Below are positions 33,054-44,558 of a stretch of 64,000 nt of DNA, piece after piece. This DNA is from a virus. The translations under genes and the position numbers were made by a program. Below the pieces are notes generated by a model. That model was not told the DNA's origin and did not search any database. It was given only the letters and a program-made list of their open reading frames with translations. Every line of letters begins with the position of its first letter. Position 1 is the first letter of the stretch. The DNA lies in the IMG/VR virus record IMGVR_UViG_3300032246_001967, positions 62,001 through 126,000 of that record. One strand, 5' to 3'.

Positions 33054-35648
33054 ATGTATCAAGCTCTATATTACGATAATGATGAACGACAGTATTATTT
33101 AAGGGATGATAGGTGGGATGGTTTTAAACCTGTTAAATATTGGCCTACATTTTATCAACCTGATGAAGATGGAGAGTATTTAACTTTAGAAGGCACCAGA
33201 GTATCACCTGTTAGTAAAATTGAAAATTGGAGAGACACTAAGTATTTTGAAAAAGACGTAGATAAACTAACTCGTTTTTTAGTAGATCATTATTATGAAA
33301 CTGATGATACACCTAAATTTCATAATATTGTTTATTTAGATATTGAGTGTGTTGTAGCAGGTGCTTTAACTGAAGAAAACATTAAAGATCCTAAAGGTGA
33401 AATAACAGCTGTTGCTTTATATGATCATAACTCTAAAAAATATTTTTGTTTAGTTTTAGATAAAGATAAAAAAATGTCTAAAGCCGAATCTGAGGATAAA
33501 ATTATTATGCCTTATCCATCAGAAAAAGAATTATTAAGTGGGTTTTTAGATAAATGGTATGAACTTGATCCAACTATTATTACAGGTTGGAATAGTGGTT
33601 TCTTTGATATACCTTATCTATATTACAGAATTAAAAAAGTATTAGGAGAATCATTAGCAAATTCTTTATCTCCAATAGGTAAAATCAAGTTCACACCTCA
33701 ATTCCCAGAACAACCAGTTAATTTAGCAGGTATTAATCATCTTGACTATATGCTTTTATTTAAAAAGTATATTATGAAACAAGAACCATCTTATCGTTTA
33801 GGTGATATAGGTAAAAAATATGCTAAATTAGAAAAAATTGAATATCAAGGTTCATTAGATAAATTATTCGCTGAGGATGTAGATAAATTTATTGAGTATA
33901 ATTTACGTGACGTTGAAATTATTGTTGAACTTGAAAACCGAATGAAATTTATTGATCTAACAGTTACAATTGGTCATTTATGTCATACGGAATATGAGGC
34001 AATTTATTTTTCCACAATGTTAAATGAAGGTGCTATTTTAACTTATTTAAAACGTAAAGGAATTGTTTCACCTAACAAACCAACTACTTATAATCCAGCA
34101 TTAAAAACATTAGAAGAAGAATATGCTGGTGGTTATTTAAAAGATCCTGTACCTGGTTTATACGAATGGGTTATTGACTTGGACTTTACATCATTGTATC
34201 CATCTATTATTCGTTCTTTAAATATGGGTATTGAAACTTTAGTAGGTCGTATTGTAAATAAAGACAAATATGATAATCAATGGTCTCTAAAGGAACTTAA
34301 ATCAATGAATCCAGATCAAATTATCTATATTGAAAAAGTTAAAAAAGATAGAACATTAGTTAGAACTGAAATATCTGTTAAAGAAATTATTAACATTATT
34401 GAAAAGAATGATTTGATTGTATCTGCACCTGGTGTTTTATTTAGAAAAGACAAATCAAGTATCGTTTGTGAAATTTTAGCTGATTGGTTTGCTAAAAGAC
34501 AAGAATATAAAAAGTTGATGAAAAAAGCATATAAGGAAGATAACGATCCTGTTATGGGCGCTTTTTATGATAGACGTCAACATGCTTATAAAATTAAATT
34601 AAATGACGTTTATGGTGTATTTGCTATTAATGGTTGGAGATACACAGATGGAAATAAATTTATTAGTAAAGCAATTACTTTAACTGGTCAAAGATTAACT
34701 CAAGAATCTATTAAGTTTGTAAATAAATGGATGAATAATGAATTAGGTACAGTAGATAAAGACTATATTGTTACTTCTGATACTGACTCACTATTTATTC
34801 AATGTAAAGATTTAATTTTATCTCGTAAACCAGAATTAGCTACTGCTGATCAAGAAACAATTGTTCAAGAAGTATTAAAAGTAGCTACTGAAGTTCAAAA
34901 ATTAGCAAATGATAATCTACATATTTTAGTACAAGAATTATTTAATGTTAAATATCCTAATGAACCTCATTATTTTGAGTTAAAACAAGAAGTTGTACTT
35001 GATAGAGGTTATTTTGCAGGTAAGAGGAGATACGCCCAACATATTGTTAATAAAGAAGGTGTACCTGTAAATGAATTGGATGTTAAAGGTTTGGACCTAA
35101 TGAAATCAAATTTCCCACCTTTATTTAAACAGTTTGGAGAACATATTATTAATGAAATTATGTTTGGTAAACCTAAAGAAGATATGGATAAACAAATCCT
35201 TGAATTTAGGAATGAATTAAGAACTATTGATTGGAAAAAAATTCTTAAACCAACTGGTCTAAAGAAAATGAGAGAATATATAGCATCACCTCCTAGAGCA
35301 GGTGAAGTATTTTCTAAATTAGCTTTAAAATGTCCTATTAATACTAAAGCAGCTATTTTCTCTAATGATATTTTGAGATTTAGAGGTTTAGATAAAAAAT
35401 ATCCAACGTTCCAAGTAGGTGATAAAATTTATATAGTATATTTAAAAGACAACCCATATCGAATAGATGTTATGGCTTTAAATGGATACAATGATGCTCC
35501 TGAATTATTAGAATTTGCTGAAAAATACATTGATAGAGATGGTCTTTTCGACTCAGTTATGAAAAATAAATTAGAATCATTATATTCAGACTTAGGATGG
35601 GGTGCAGTAGTGTTAAACCAAAATATAAACAAATTTTTTAAATTTTAA
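33054..35648 (+). CDS. Family B DNA polymerase (gp43-like)
   Basis: 864 residues. Exonuclease motif YLDIEC lies near residue 97 and WNSGFFDIPYL near 182; polymerase motif A LDFTSLYPSIIRSLN near 378, motif B KLNDVYGVFAINGW near 517 and motif C SDTDSLF near 577 are all present, so both proofreading and synthesis should work. Length matches T4 gp43 (898). The clamp gene follows 2 nt after the stop, and the loader genes are 4 kb downstream. Confidence 0.95.
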   Translation: MYQALYYDNDERQYYLRDDRWDGFKPVKYWPTFYQPDEDGEYLTLEGTRVSPVSKIENWRDTKYFEKDVDKLTRFLVDHYYETDDTPKFHNIVYLDIECVVAGALTEENIKDPKGEITAVALYDHNSKKYFCLVLDKDKKMSKAESEDKIIMPYPSEKELLSGFLDKWYELDPTIITGWNSGFFDIPYLYYRIKKVLGESLANSLSPIGKIKFTPQFPEQPVNLAGINHLDYMLLFKKYIMKQEPSYRLGDIGKKYAKLEKIEYQGSLDKLFAEDVDKFIEYNLRDVEIIVELENRMKFIDLTVTIGHLCHTEYEAIYFSTMLNEGAILTYLKRKGIVSPNKPTTYNPALKTLEEEYAGGYLKDPVPGLYEWVIDLDFTSLYPSIIRSLNMGIETLVGRIVNKDKYDNQWSLKELKSMNPDQIIYIEKVKKDRTLVRTEISVKEIINIIEKNDLIVSAPGVLFRKDKSSIVCEILADWFAKRQEYKKLMKKAYKEDNDPVMGAFYDRRQHAYKIKLNDVYGVFAINGWRYTDGNKFISKAITLTGQRLTQESIKFVNKWMNNELGTVDKDYIVTSDTDSLFIQCKDLILSRKPELATADQETIVQEVLKVATEVQKLANDNLHILVQELFNVKYPNEPHYFELKQEVVLDRGYFAGKRRYAQHIVNKEGVPVNELDVKGLDLMKSNFPPLFKQFGEHIINEIMFGKPKEDMDKQILEFRNELRTIDWKKILKPTGLKKMREYIASPPRAGEVFSKLALKCPINTKAAIFSNDILRFRGLDKKYPTFQVGDKIYIVYLKDNPYRIDVMALNGYNDAPELLEFAEKYIDRDGLFDSVMKNKLESLYSDLGWGAVVLNQNINKFFKF

Positions 35649-35650
35649 AG

Positions 35651-36391
35651 ATGATAAATAAATTAGACTTAGTAAGTATTATTTCAAAGTATTACCTAAA
35701 CGGAATGAATGAAGCCGTTAAATGGGAAATCAAAGATAATAACTTAACAATTAAATTTACCTCTCCAGATAGATCAATGATTGGAGTTGTAACTTATGAA
35801 GGATTTGAATTAGAAGATTCAAATGTTGGTATCAGTAATACTACTCAATTAAATAAACTATTAGCTATTACAAATGGTTATTTAAATTTAGAATATCATA
35901 AACAACATAAAATGATTACTAAACTTATTGTAGCTGATAATCAATTCACTCTTAATTATGCTTTAGCTGATACTATGATTATTCCTAAAGCAGGTGAATA
36001 TATTGGTGATGGTCAATATAATATTGAAGCTACATTAGATAACGAAAGTATAAACGCTATAGTTAAAGCCAAATCAGCACTCGCAGATACTGATACAGTT
36101 GTATTTAAGCCGTTTATAAACGCTGATAATGAGTTACAATTAGAAATGTTGTTTGGAGGTAATATTGAACACTCAAATAAAGTATCATTTTATCTTCCAA
36201 ATATTGAAACTAACAATTTACCTAAAGATTTTAAAGCACACTACAATTCTAATTTAATTAAAGAGATTATGTATTGTAATAAAGATGTTCCTAATGGTGT
36301 GATGGGGATTAATTTAGACGGTGTTATGAGGTTGTTTTTTGATAGTGGTAAACTTAAAAGTGAGTATTATTTAGTCGCTAAAGAACTTTAA
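35651..36391 (+). CDS. Sliding clamp (gp45-like)
   Basis: 246 residues, near T4 gp45 (228). The start NKLDLVSIISKYYLNGMNEAVKW and KFTSPDRSMIGVV are gp45-type. It tethers the polymerase to DNA; in T4 it also activates late transcription, so it could do the same for the TATTTATA boxes here. Directly after the polymerase gene. Confidence 0.88.
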   Translation: MINKLDLVSIISKYYLNGMNEAVKWEIKDNNLTIKFTSPDRSMIGVVTYEGFELEDSNVGISNTTQLNKLLAITNGYLNLEYHKQHKMITKLIVADNQFTLNYALADTMIIPKAGEYIGDGQYNIEATLDNESINAIVKAKSALADTDTVVFKPFINADNELQLEMLFGGNIEHSNKVSFYLPNIETNNLPKDFKAHYNSNLIKEIMYCNKDVPNGVMGINLDGVMRLFFDSGKLKSEYYLVAKEL

Positions 36392-36398
36392 TCTAATA

Positions 36399-36406
36399 TA
36401 TTTATA
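36399..36406 (+). promoter_or_regulatory. TATTTATA box
   Basis: TATTTATA 7 nt before the ATG at 36414; no TTGG at the fixed spacing. Confidence 0.5.
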
Positions 36407-36413
36407 TCAAATT

Positions 36414-36644
36414 ATGGTTTTCGATTTAATTAAGGTTGGTGACAGTTTATATACTGTTGAAAGAAAAATCTCTGAAAGTAAGGGAGTAGATGTAGAAAAA
36501 TTTAAAGCATCTACTAATTGCACTAATGTTTTTAGAAAAGACGGGTTACTTTATTTTTGTCGCATTGTAGAAGAAGCACAAATTGTTGAAGATGAACCAC
36601 TAGAAGAATTACCTGCTCCTGAAGAAAGTTTGGAAGAACAATAA
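36414..36644 (+). CDS. Small acidic-tailed protein, unknown
   Basis: 76 residues. A short globular N-terminal part is followed by an acidic tail (EDEPLEELPAPEESLEEQ). Its final codons hold the TTTGG of the next promoter. No known family. Confidence 0.6.
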   Translation: MVFDLIKVGDSLYTVERKISESKGVDVEKFKASTNCTNVFRKDGLLYFCRIVEEAQIVEDEPLEELPAPEESLEEQ

Positions 36645-36660
36645 GTTTTTGTTATATTAA
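36629..36660 (+). promoter_or_regulatory. Bacteroidota-type promoter upstream of the chaperonin genes
   Basis: TTTGG at 36629 and TATATTAA at 36653, fixed spacing. It starts the unit 36665 - groES - groEL. Confidence 0.8.
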
Positions 36661-36664
36661 TGTT

Positions 36665-36952
36665 ATGAGTACTGAAAAAGAATATACCCGGTTTATCAAT
36701 GATCCTGCTATGGAGCCCTATTTTATCTCTATGGATGATAATTGTATGACAGTTAACTTAAAAGTAATGCCTGATTCTCGTTATAGTGATTCTAAAAAAG
36801 AATACACTAAAATTATAGGACATTACAGCAACTTACCTTCCGCATTAAAATCTATCGCCAAAGATAAAACTAATGGCAAATCCTATGAGTCATTAAGAGA
36901 ATACATTGACGAATATAATTCAATCATTGAAAATTTAAATAAAATAATTTAA
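36665..36952 (+). CDS. Small protein upstream of groES, unknown
   Basis: 95 residues, no recognised domain (KEYTKIIGHYSNLPSALKS centre). The groES ATG follows one base after its stop, so it shares the chaperonin transcript. Confidence 0.65.
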   Translation: MSTEKEYTRFINDPAMEPYFISMDDNCMTVNLKVMPDSRYSDSKKEYTKIIGHYSNLPSALKSIAKDKTNGKSYESLREYIDEYNSIIENLNKII

Positions 36953-36953
36953 T

Positions 36954-38853
<1,900 letters not shown>

Positions 38854-38863
38854 ATTAACGATT

Positions 38864-39052
38864 ATGCAGGACGCAGTAGGTCTTATAGGTAAACAGATTC
38901 AAATTGATGAAATCAATTATAGAATCAAGGATTTTTATTTTGTACCGGGAACAAATTATTTGTATGTAGGTTTAATGAAGTCTGATTATGTGACTGTTAA
39001 CTACAGATATGAAGACCTACTGCCTTACCTGATTAAACAAATTGAGTTATGA
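38864..39052 (+). CDS. Small protein, unknown
   Basis: 62 residues with a beta-rich look (GKQIQIDEINYRIKDFYFV). Overlaps the next ATG by 4 nt. No known family. Confidence 0.62.
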   Translation: MQDAVGLIGKQIQIDEINYRIKDFYFVPGTNYLYVGLMKSDYVTVNYRYEDLLPYLIKQIEL

Positions 39053-39309
39053 GTAAAACAGAAATTCAAGAAAAATTAATTGAAATTGCGATACGTAAGG
39101 CACCTGGTGATAATTGGAAAGTACATGGTACTGAAGTAATCCAACATTCATTAACTGATGCTTTAGAAGCTTGGTTCCAATTAGCTACAATTAAACCTAA
39201 AGCATTCAGACTAGATTTGGCTTCAGGTAGACTTTATGCTATATTAACTGAGGAAGTTGAAATCCCAAAACCAGAAGTAAAACGTTATAACATATATGGT
39301 GACTACTAA
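39049..39309 (+). CDS. Small protein, unknown
   Basis: 86 residues, overlapping the clamp loader gene start by 14 nt. No known domain. Confidence 0.62.
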   Translation: MSKTEIQEKLIEIAIRKAPGDNWKVHGTEVIQHSLTDALEAWFQLATIKPKAFRLDLASGRLYAILTEEVEIPKPEVKRYNIYGDY

Positions 39310-40234
39310 AGAACATACTATTTTCGTAGAAAAATACAGACCTAAAACACTTGACACTTATATCTGTGATGAACAGATTCGTGAAAAAATTCAAGAGTTT
39401 ATCACTAATCAAGATATTCCTCATTTAGGATTTTTTGGATTACAAGGTTCTGGTAAATCTACTTTAGCAAAAATATTAGTTAATAATATTGATTGTGATT
39501 TTATCTATCTAAACGCTACTGAAAATAGAGGTATGGATGATATTAAAGAAAAAGTAGGTTCGTTTGCTTCAACTCGTAGTTTCAAACCATTAAAGATTGT
39601 TATTCTAGATGAATCAACTCATATTCTTCAAGCATCACAAGTATTGCTTTTGAATATGATTGAAACTAATAGTTTAACTACTCGTTTTATTCTTACAGGT
39701 AACTATCCTGAAAGGTTAATTCCACCATTGAGAAGTCGTTTACAAGAATTCAAATTAACTCCTCCATCTAAAAAAATAGTAGCAAAACATGTTTATGAAA
39801 TTTTAAATAAAGAGGAAGTAGAATTTAATATTGAAGATTTAGCCTCTATAGTAAATAGTTCATATCCTGATTTTAGAAAGATTATTAATGATTGTCAAAA
39901 ATATATTGTAGACAATAAATTAGTAATTCCTAAAACATTAGGTAAAAATGAAGATGTTCAAAGTAAAATATTAGATGCTTTAAAAAAACCATCTAATAAA
40001 ACGTTTAATGAAATTAGACAGATTATCGCAGATAATGATTTATCTTCGTTTGAAGACGTTTTTAAACACTTATATGAACATATTAATGAGTATGCTGTTG
40101 GGTGTGAGGGACAAATAGCAATCATCATAAATGAATGCCTATATCAAGCTAATTTTAGAGTTGATTTAGAAATTAACTTCATGTCTGGTATTTCTAAAAT
40201 AATTGAAGTAATTAAAACTAATAAAATATTATAA
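39296..40234 (+). CDS. Clamp loader large subunit (gp44-like AAA+ ATPase)
   Basis: 312 residues, T4 gp44 is 319. VEKYRPKTLDTYI at the start, Walker A GLQGSGKS at about 48-55, LKIVILDESTHI as Walker B, and the arginine-finger region PPLRSRLQEFKL are present. With gp62 it opens the clamp and places it on primed DNA. Lies upstream of the gp62-like gene with one small gene between. Confidence 0.9.
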   Translation: MVTTKEHTIFVEKYRPKTLDTYICDEQIREKIQEFITNQDIPHLGFFGLQGSGKSTLAKILVNNIDCDFIYLNATENRGMDDIKEKVGSFASTRSFKPLKIVILDESTHILQASQVLLLNMIETNSLTTRFILTGNYPERLIPPLRSRLQEFKLTPPSKKIVAKHVYEILNKEEVEFNIEDLASIVNSSYPDFRKIINDCQKYIVDNKLVIPKTLGKNEDVQSKILDALKKPSNKTFNEIRQIIADNDLSSFEDVFKHLYEHINEYAVGCEGQIAIIINECLYQANFRVDLEINFMSGISKIIEVIKTNKIL

Positions 40235-40235
40235 T

Positions 40236-40478
40236 ATGAAAAATAATCAAATGAACCTTAACATCGATTTGTCTAAGACAACATCAGTAGAAACCCCATC
40301 AGGAGGTAAAATTTGGAGCCAAGGAGTTATTCTCCGTAAAGTATCTCGTTTTGTAGTAGGTGCTGATGAAGATGCTCTTATTCCAATTCCAGTATTTTAT
40401 GATGTTGAAAGTGGAGAAATCTTACTTGAAACATTACCTAAGGAATTAAGAAAAGAATACGGCGGTGACAATATTTGA
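40236..40478 (+). CDS. Small protein, unknown
   Basis: 80 residues, between the two clamp loader genes and overlapping the second by 14 nt. No domain recognised; common in T4-like phages at this place by my recollection. Confidence 0.65.
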   Translation: MKNNQMNLNIDLSKTTSVETPSGGKIWSQGVILRKVSRFVVGADEDALIPIPVFYDVESGEILLETLPKELRKEYGGDNI

Positions 40479-40884
40479 TTTTCTTAAAGAAATAACAGGT
40501 AAGAAAAAACAATGGTCTTCATTTAGTGAAGAGGATCAAAAACAATTTAACCCTTATATGGTTCATAGATACATTAGTATGTATGAACCTTATATAGAGG
40601 TTGCAAACATTGCTCAACTCCTCCCTCAAAATGATAAAGAAAAAATATATCAATTTTATTGCAGTATGATACCAAAAAATAACGTATGGTTAAAGTATAT
40701 TAAAGGTTCTAAGAAAAAACCTAATGAAGCTGTATTGAAATATATAGCTGAATATTATACTGTTTCTTTAGGTGAGGCGGAAGATTACATCTATATTTTA
40801 AAAGAAGAGGGAGTAGCGAATGTTTTAGAAAAATTTGGATTAAGTGAAAAAGAAATTAAAAAACTATTAAAAGAAATTAAATGA
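40465..40884 (+). CDS. Clamp loader small subunit (gp62-like)
   Basis: 139 residues from a GTG start inside the previous gene. FNPYMVHRYISMYEPYIEVANIAQ and CSMIPKNNVWLKYIK are gp62-type; the family has no ATPase motif and none is seen. It forms the loader with the gp44-like subunit. Confidence 0.78.
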   Translation: MTIFDFLKEITGKKKQWSSFSEEDQKQFNPYMVHRYISMYEPYIEVANIAQLLPQNDKEKIYQFYCSMIPKNNVWLKYIKGSKKKPNEAVLKYIAEYYTVSLGEAEDYIYILKEEGVANVLEKFGLSEKEIKKLLKEIK

Positions 40885-41138
40885 CAAAAAATAGCGACAT
40901 TTATGGACATCGATTTGATGCTCCAAGTACTCGAACTATAATCAAAACAGATTCAATTGTTGATTCAGTTATTGATGAACATATTAAACGAGCACAAATG
41001 GGTAAAGAAAAATACAATAACACTTTAGATAGAACAGATCTATCTGTTATTGATTATTTACAACATGCTAAAGAAGAAGCAATGGATTTAGCTTTATACT
41101 TAGAAAAAACAATCCAGTTGCTTAAAGGTAAAAAATAG
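40881..41138 (+). CDS. Small conserved protein, unknown
   Basis: 85 residues. HIKRAQMGKEKYNNTLDRTDLSVIDYLQHAKEEAMDLALYLEK resembles helical segments of MazG-like or dATP/dUTP pyrophosphohydrolase-related phage proteins, but the match is weak. ATG overlaps the gp62-like stop. Confidence 0.65.
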   Translation: MTKNSDIYGHRFDAPSTRTIIKTDSIVDSVIDEHIKRAQMGKEKYNNTLDRTDLSVIDYLQHAKEEAMDLALYLEKTIQLLKGKK

Positions 41139-41140
41139 TT

Positions 41141-42109
41141 TTGGGTAAAAAGAAAAAAATACCACCAATTGTAAAACAAATTAAGAAACATACTCTTAAA
41201 GAAATCAATTATGCTTTTGAAAAAGCGATTTCTTACAGTCAGATGTCTATGTTTTTAACTTGTCCTCATAAATGGGCTCTACAATATAGAGACGGTCATT
41301 ATACATCTGAACAGTCTATCCATATGACCTTCGGAACTGCATTACATGAGGCTATACAACATTATATAACAACTATATATGAAGTTAGCGGCGCGGCTGC
41401 TGATAGAATTGATATAGAAGAATATTTTGAGGAACGTTTTAGGGAAACCTATTTAAAAGATTATAAATCTAATAAAAATGTTCATTTCTCTAATTCGTTT
41501 GAAATGAGAGAATTTTTTGAAGATGGATTAGCTATTTTAAATTTCATTAAGAAAAAACGAGGTGGTTATTTTGGTAGAAAAGGTTGGCATTTAATAGGAT
41601 GTGAGGTACCTATTTTATTAAATCCTCACTCTGAATATAAGAATATTTTATATAAAGGTTATTTGGATGTTGTTTTATATAATGAAACTTATAACGAGTT
41701 CATAATTTTAGATATCAAAACCTCTAAAAAAGGATGGGATGATAAAACTAAAAAAGATGAAAATAAACAACTACAATTAATTTTATATAAAAAATTCTTT
41801 AGCCAACAATTTGGAGTACCTGAAGAAAGCATAAGTGTTAAATTCTTCATAGTAAAAAGAAAAGTATGGGAGGAATCACCTTACCCTATATCCAGGATAC
41901 AAGAATTTGTTCCTGCAAGCGGTAAAGTTAAAATGAATAAAGCAACTAATTCAATTAAATCATTTATAGAGGAAGTGTTTAACCATGATGGTTCTCATAA
42001 AGATAAATCATTTGAACCAAATCCTAGTAAATGGAACTGTACTTTTTGTAGCTTTTCAAATAGACCAGATTTATGTCCTAAAGCATACAAAGCATTACCA
42101 GCAGGTTAA
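41141..42109 (+). CDS. Cas4/RecB-like PD-(D/E)XK nuclease with Fe-S cysteines
   Basis: 322 residues from a TTG start; no ATG occurs before residue 34. YSQMSMFLTCPHKWALQY gives the first Cys, FGTALHEAIQHYI the helix, EYNEFIILDIKTSK-like FIILDIKTSKKGW the catalytic D-x-K strand, and CTFCSFSNRPDLC three further Cys, so a 4Fe-4S cluster as in Cas4/AddB is likely. A role in DNA end processing during recombination is inferred from its place after replication genes. Confidence 0.8.
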   Translation: MGKKKKIPPIVKQIKKHTLKEINYAFEKAISYSQMSMFLTCPHKWALQYRDGHYTSEQSIHMTFGTALHEAIQHYITTIYEVSGAAADRIDIEEYFEERFRETYLKDYKSNKNVHFSNSFEMREFFEDGLAILNFIKKKRGGYFGRKGWHLIGCEVPILLNPHSEYKNILYKGYLDVVLYNETYNEFIILDIKTSKKGWDDKTKKDENKQLQLILYKKFFSQQFGVPEESISVKFFIVKRKVWEESPYPISRIQEFVPASGKVKMNKATNSIKSFIEEVFNHDGSHKDKSFEPNPSKWNCTFCSFSNRPDLCPKAYKALPAG

Positions 42110-42127
42110 CTTATAAGGATAATTCAA

Positions 42128-42135
42128 TATTTATA
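42128..42135 (+). promoter_or_regulatory. TATTTATA box for GIY-YIG gene
   Basis: TATTTATA ends 6 nt before the ATG at 42142. A weak surrounding pairing (GGATAATT with AATTAATCC, one bulge) might exist. Confidence 0.5.
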
Positions 42136-42141
42136 ATTAGT

Positions 42142-42873
42142 ATGATAGGAATTTATAAAATAATTAATCCTGAAGGTAAAATTTATATAGGTTGTTCTAC
42201 TGATTTAGATAAAAGAAAATCTACATATTCTTATATGGATTGTAAATCCCAACCTAAATTATATGACTCTTTAAATAATTTTGGATGGGAAAACCATATT
42301 TGGAAAGTTATAGAAGAATGTTCTAAAGAACAATTATTTGATTTGGAAAAATATTATATTAATAAATACAATTCATACAATAATGGTTTAAATTCAAATC
42401 TTGGAGGTTATGGAACTATTTACCATTCTGAAGAAACTAAATCTAAAATTAGTAAATCTAGAAAAGGTTGGGTACCTTCAAAAGAAAGAGGAGAAAAAAT
42501 AAGTAATAAAATTAAAGGCAGAAAATATACTGAAGAACATAAAAATAAAATAAGTGAAAAAACTAAAGGAAAACCAAAGGGATTTAAAGGTAGAGTATCT
42601 CCTAATAAAGGAAATTCTTATTCCATAGAAGTAAGAACTAAAATGAGCCAACTTAAATCCTCTACAGTTTTGACAGAAGAAACTAAATTAAAAATGTCTA
42701 AAAGTAATTGGAAACGTACTAAAATAGAACAATATAGTTTAGAAGGAAAATTTATAAAATTATGGGATTGTATTAGTGATGCTAAAAAATGGTTAGGAAA
42801 AGGAGACATTCAAGGATGTCTTAAAGGAAAACAAAAAACTGCAGGAGGTTTTGTTTGGAAATATATATCTTAG
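42142..42873 (+). CDS. GIY-YIG homing endonuclease
   Basis: 243 residues. IGIYKIINPEGKIYIGCSTDLDKR is the GIY-YIG core with Arg, and Glu is in FDLEKYYINKY. NUMOD3 repeats (SKSRKGW, KIKGRKYTEEHK, KTKGKPKG) and a C-terminal NUMOD1 part ending GGFVWKYIS follow. It separates the nuclease gene from the glycosyltransferase island. Confidence 0.9.
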   Translation: MIGIYKIINPEGKIYIGCSTDLDKRKSTYSYMDCKSQPKLYDSLNNFGWENHIWKVIEECSKEQLFDLEKYYINKYNSYNNGLNSNLGGYGTIYHSEETKSKISKSRKGWVPSKERGEKISNKIKGRKYTEEHKNKISEKTKGKPKGFKGRVSPNKGNSYSIEVRTKMSQLKSSTVLTEETKLKMSKSNWKRTKIEQYSLEGKFIKLWDCISDAKKWLGKGDIQGCLKGKQKTAGGFVWKYIS

Positions 42874-42885
42874 GGAATCTTGATA

Positions 42886-42893
42886 TATTTATA
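42886..42893 (+). promoter_or_regulatory. TATTTATA box
   Basis: TATTTATA within TATATTTATATATA, 21 nt before the ATG at 42915. No TTGG at the fixed spacing. Confidence 0.5.
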
Positions 42894-42914
42894 TATAACA
42901 AAACAATAAAGATT

Positions 42915-43109
42915 ATGACAAATAAAAAGGATATGACATTAACCTCTGTAAAAGTACAGAGTGAGTTATTTGAACAGTTCAAAATTAATTGTGTTAAGTA
43001 CAAATTTTCTTTACAAAAGCTTGCAGACCGTGCTATTCATTTATATATTACGGATGAAGATTTTAGAAAAAAGATACATAGTCACAATAATTTAGACATT
43101 AAAGATTAA
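42915..43109 (+). CDS. Small ribbon-helix-helix-like protein
   Basis: 64 residues from ATG 42915. TSVKVQSELFEQFKINCVKYKFSLQKLADRAIHLY (read in two parts) has the strand-helix-helix pattern of small DNA-binding proteins, and could regulate the island that follows. Family call is tentative. Confidence 0.6.
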   Translation: MTNKKDMTLTSVKVQSELFEQFKINCVKYKFSLQKLADRAIHLYITDEDFRKKIHSHNNLDIKD

Positions 43110-43120
43110 AATTAAGTTAC

Positions 43121-44557
43121 ATGAAAGATAAATTAGGTTATTTACCTCCTGAACAGAGGAAGAAGATCTTGCTTATCTGTGATGACATTAGAGTTCATTC
43201 AGGTATTGCAACAGTTGCTAGAGAAATTGTTATTCATACAGCACATCATTTTAATTGGGTTAACATAGCAGGAGCTATCCAACATCCAGAAAAAGGACAA
43301 AAATTTGATGTAAGTGCGGATACAAACAAAACAGCAGGTATTGAAGATTCATCAGTATTTTTATATCCAGTAGATGGATATGGTGATGCTGATCTTATTA
43401 GACAAATAATTAAATTAGAAAACCCAGACGCTATTATGTTAATTACTGATCCTCGTTATTTTGTTTGGTTATTCCAAATTGAAAATGAAATCAGAAAACA
43501 TATTCCTATTACTTATTTAAACATTTGGGATGATTACCCAGCACCAATTTATAATAAACCGTTTTATGAAGCCTGTGATTTGTTAATGGGTATTTCAAAA
43601 CAAACCGTAAATATTAATAAAATTGTTTTAGGTGATAAAGCTGATAATAAAATTATTACTTATGTACCTCATGGTTTAAATGATGAAATTTTTAAACCTC
43701 TAGATAAAAACAATTCAGATTTAAAAGAATTTAAAAAGTATTTATTTAAAGGAAAAACATATGATTTTGCTTTACTATTTAATTCTAGAAATATTAGACG
43801 TAAACAAATTCCAGATACTATTTTAGCATACAAATACTTTATAGATCAATTATCAGAATCAGAAGCTAAAAAATGTGCTTTAGTATTACATACTGAACGT
43901 GTTAGTGAACATGGTACTGATTTAGATGCTGTAATTGAATTATTATGTAATGATGAAAAATATAATGTAATCTTTACAGATGCTAAATTTGACGCTCATC
44001 AAATGAACTTATTGTATAATAGTACAGATGCTCAAATTTTATTAACATCTAATGAAGGTTGGGGATTAAGTATTACAGAAGCTATTTTAGCAGGAAGACC
44101 TATTATTGCAAACGTAACAGGTGGTATGCAAGATCAAATGAGATTTGAAGATGAAGATGGTAATTGGTTTACTCCATCACCTGAAGTGCCTTCAAACCAT
44201 ACTGGTAAGTATAAAAAACATGGTAAATGGGCTTTTCCAGTTTATCCAACTTCTAGAACATTAGTTGGTTCACCTCCAACACCTTATATCTGGGATGATA
44301 CTTGCAAACCAGAAGATGCTGCTGAACAAATTAAAGCTATTTATAATTTAACTCCTGAAGAAAGACAAGAATTAGGATTAGCAGGTAGAGAATGGGCTAC
44401 AAGTGATGAAGCAGGATTCACTTCAACTCATCAAGCTGAAAGAGTTATTAATGCTTTTGCTTCATTATTTAATTCTTGGAAACCAAGAGAAAAATATGAA
44501 TTGATTAACGTAAATGAATATCCTGATAGAACATTAAAACATAGTTTATTATATTAA
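43121..44557 (+). CDS. Glycosyltransferase, GT-B fold (group 1 type)
   Basis: 478 residues. The N-terminal ILLICDDIRVHSGIATVARE and the C-terminal donor-binding motif SNEGWGLSITEAILAGRPII with the E-x7-E spacing mark a GT4-type enzyme; GGMQDQM follows. It begins the carbohydrate island. Acceptor and sugar are unknown: candidates are host surface glycans, virion proteins or modified DNA. Confidence 0.83.
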   Translation: MKDKLGYLPPEQRKKILLICDDIRVHSGIATVAREIVIHTAHHFNWVNIAGAIQHPEKGQKFDVSADTNKTAGIEDSSVFLYPVDGYGDADLIRQIIKLENPDAIMLITDPRYFVWLFQIENEIRKHIPITYLNIWDDYPAPIYNKPFYEACDLLMGISKQTVNINKIVLGDKADNKIITYVPHGLNDEIFKPLDKNNSDLKEFKKYLFKGKTYDFALLFNSRNIRRKQIPDTILAYKYFIDQLSESEAKKCALVLHTERVSEHGTDLDAVIELLCNDEKYNVIFTDAKFDAHQMNLLYNSTDAQILLTSNEGWGLSITEAILAGRPIIANVTGGMQDQMRFEDEDGNWFTPSPEVPSNHTGKYKKHGKWAFPVYPTSRTLVGSPPTPYIWDDTCKPEDAAEQIKAIYNLTPEERQELGLAGREWATSDEAGFTSTHQAERVINAFASLFNSWKPREKYELINVNEYPDRTLKHSLLY

Positions 44558-44558
44558 A

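Noticed and set aside
42117-42170. Hairpin around the TATTTATA box of the 42142 endonuclease
   Set aside because: Four plus four pairs with a bulge and a 37-nt loop; too weak to claim.
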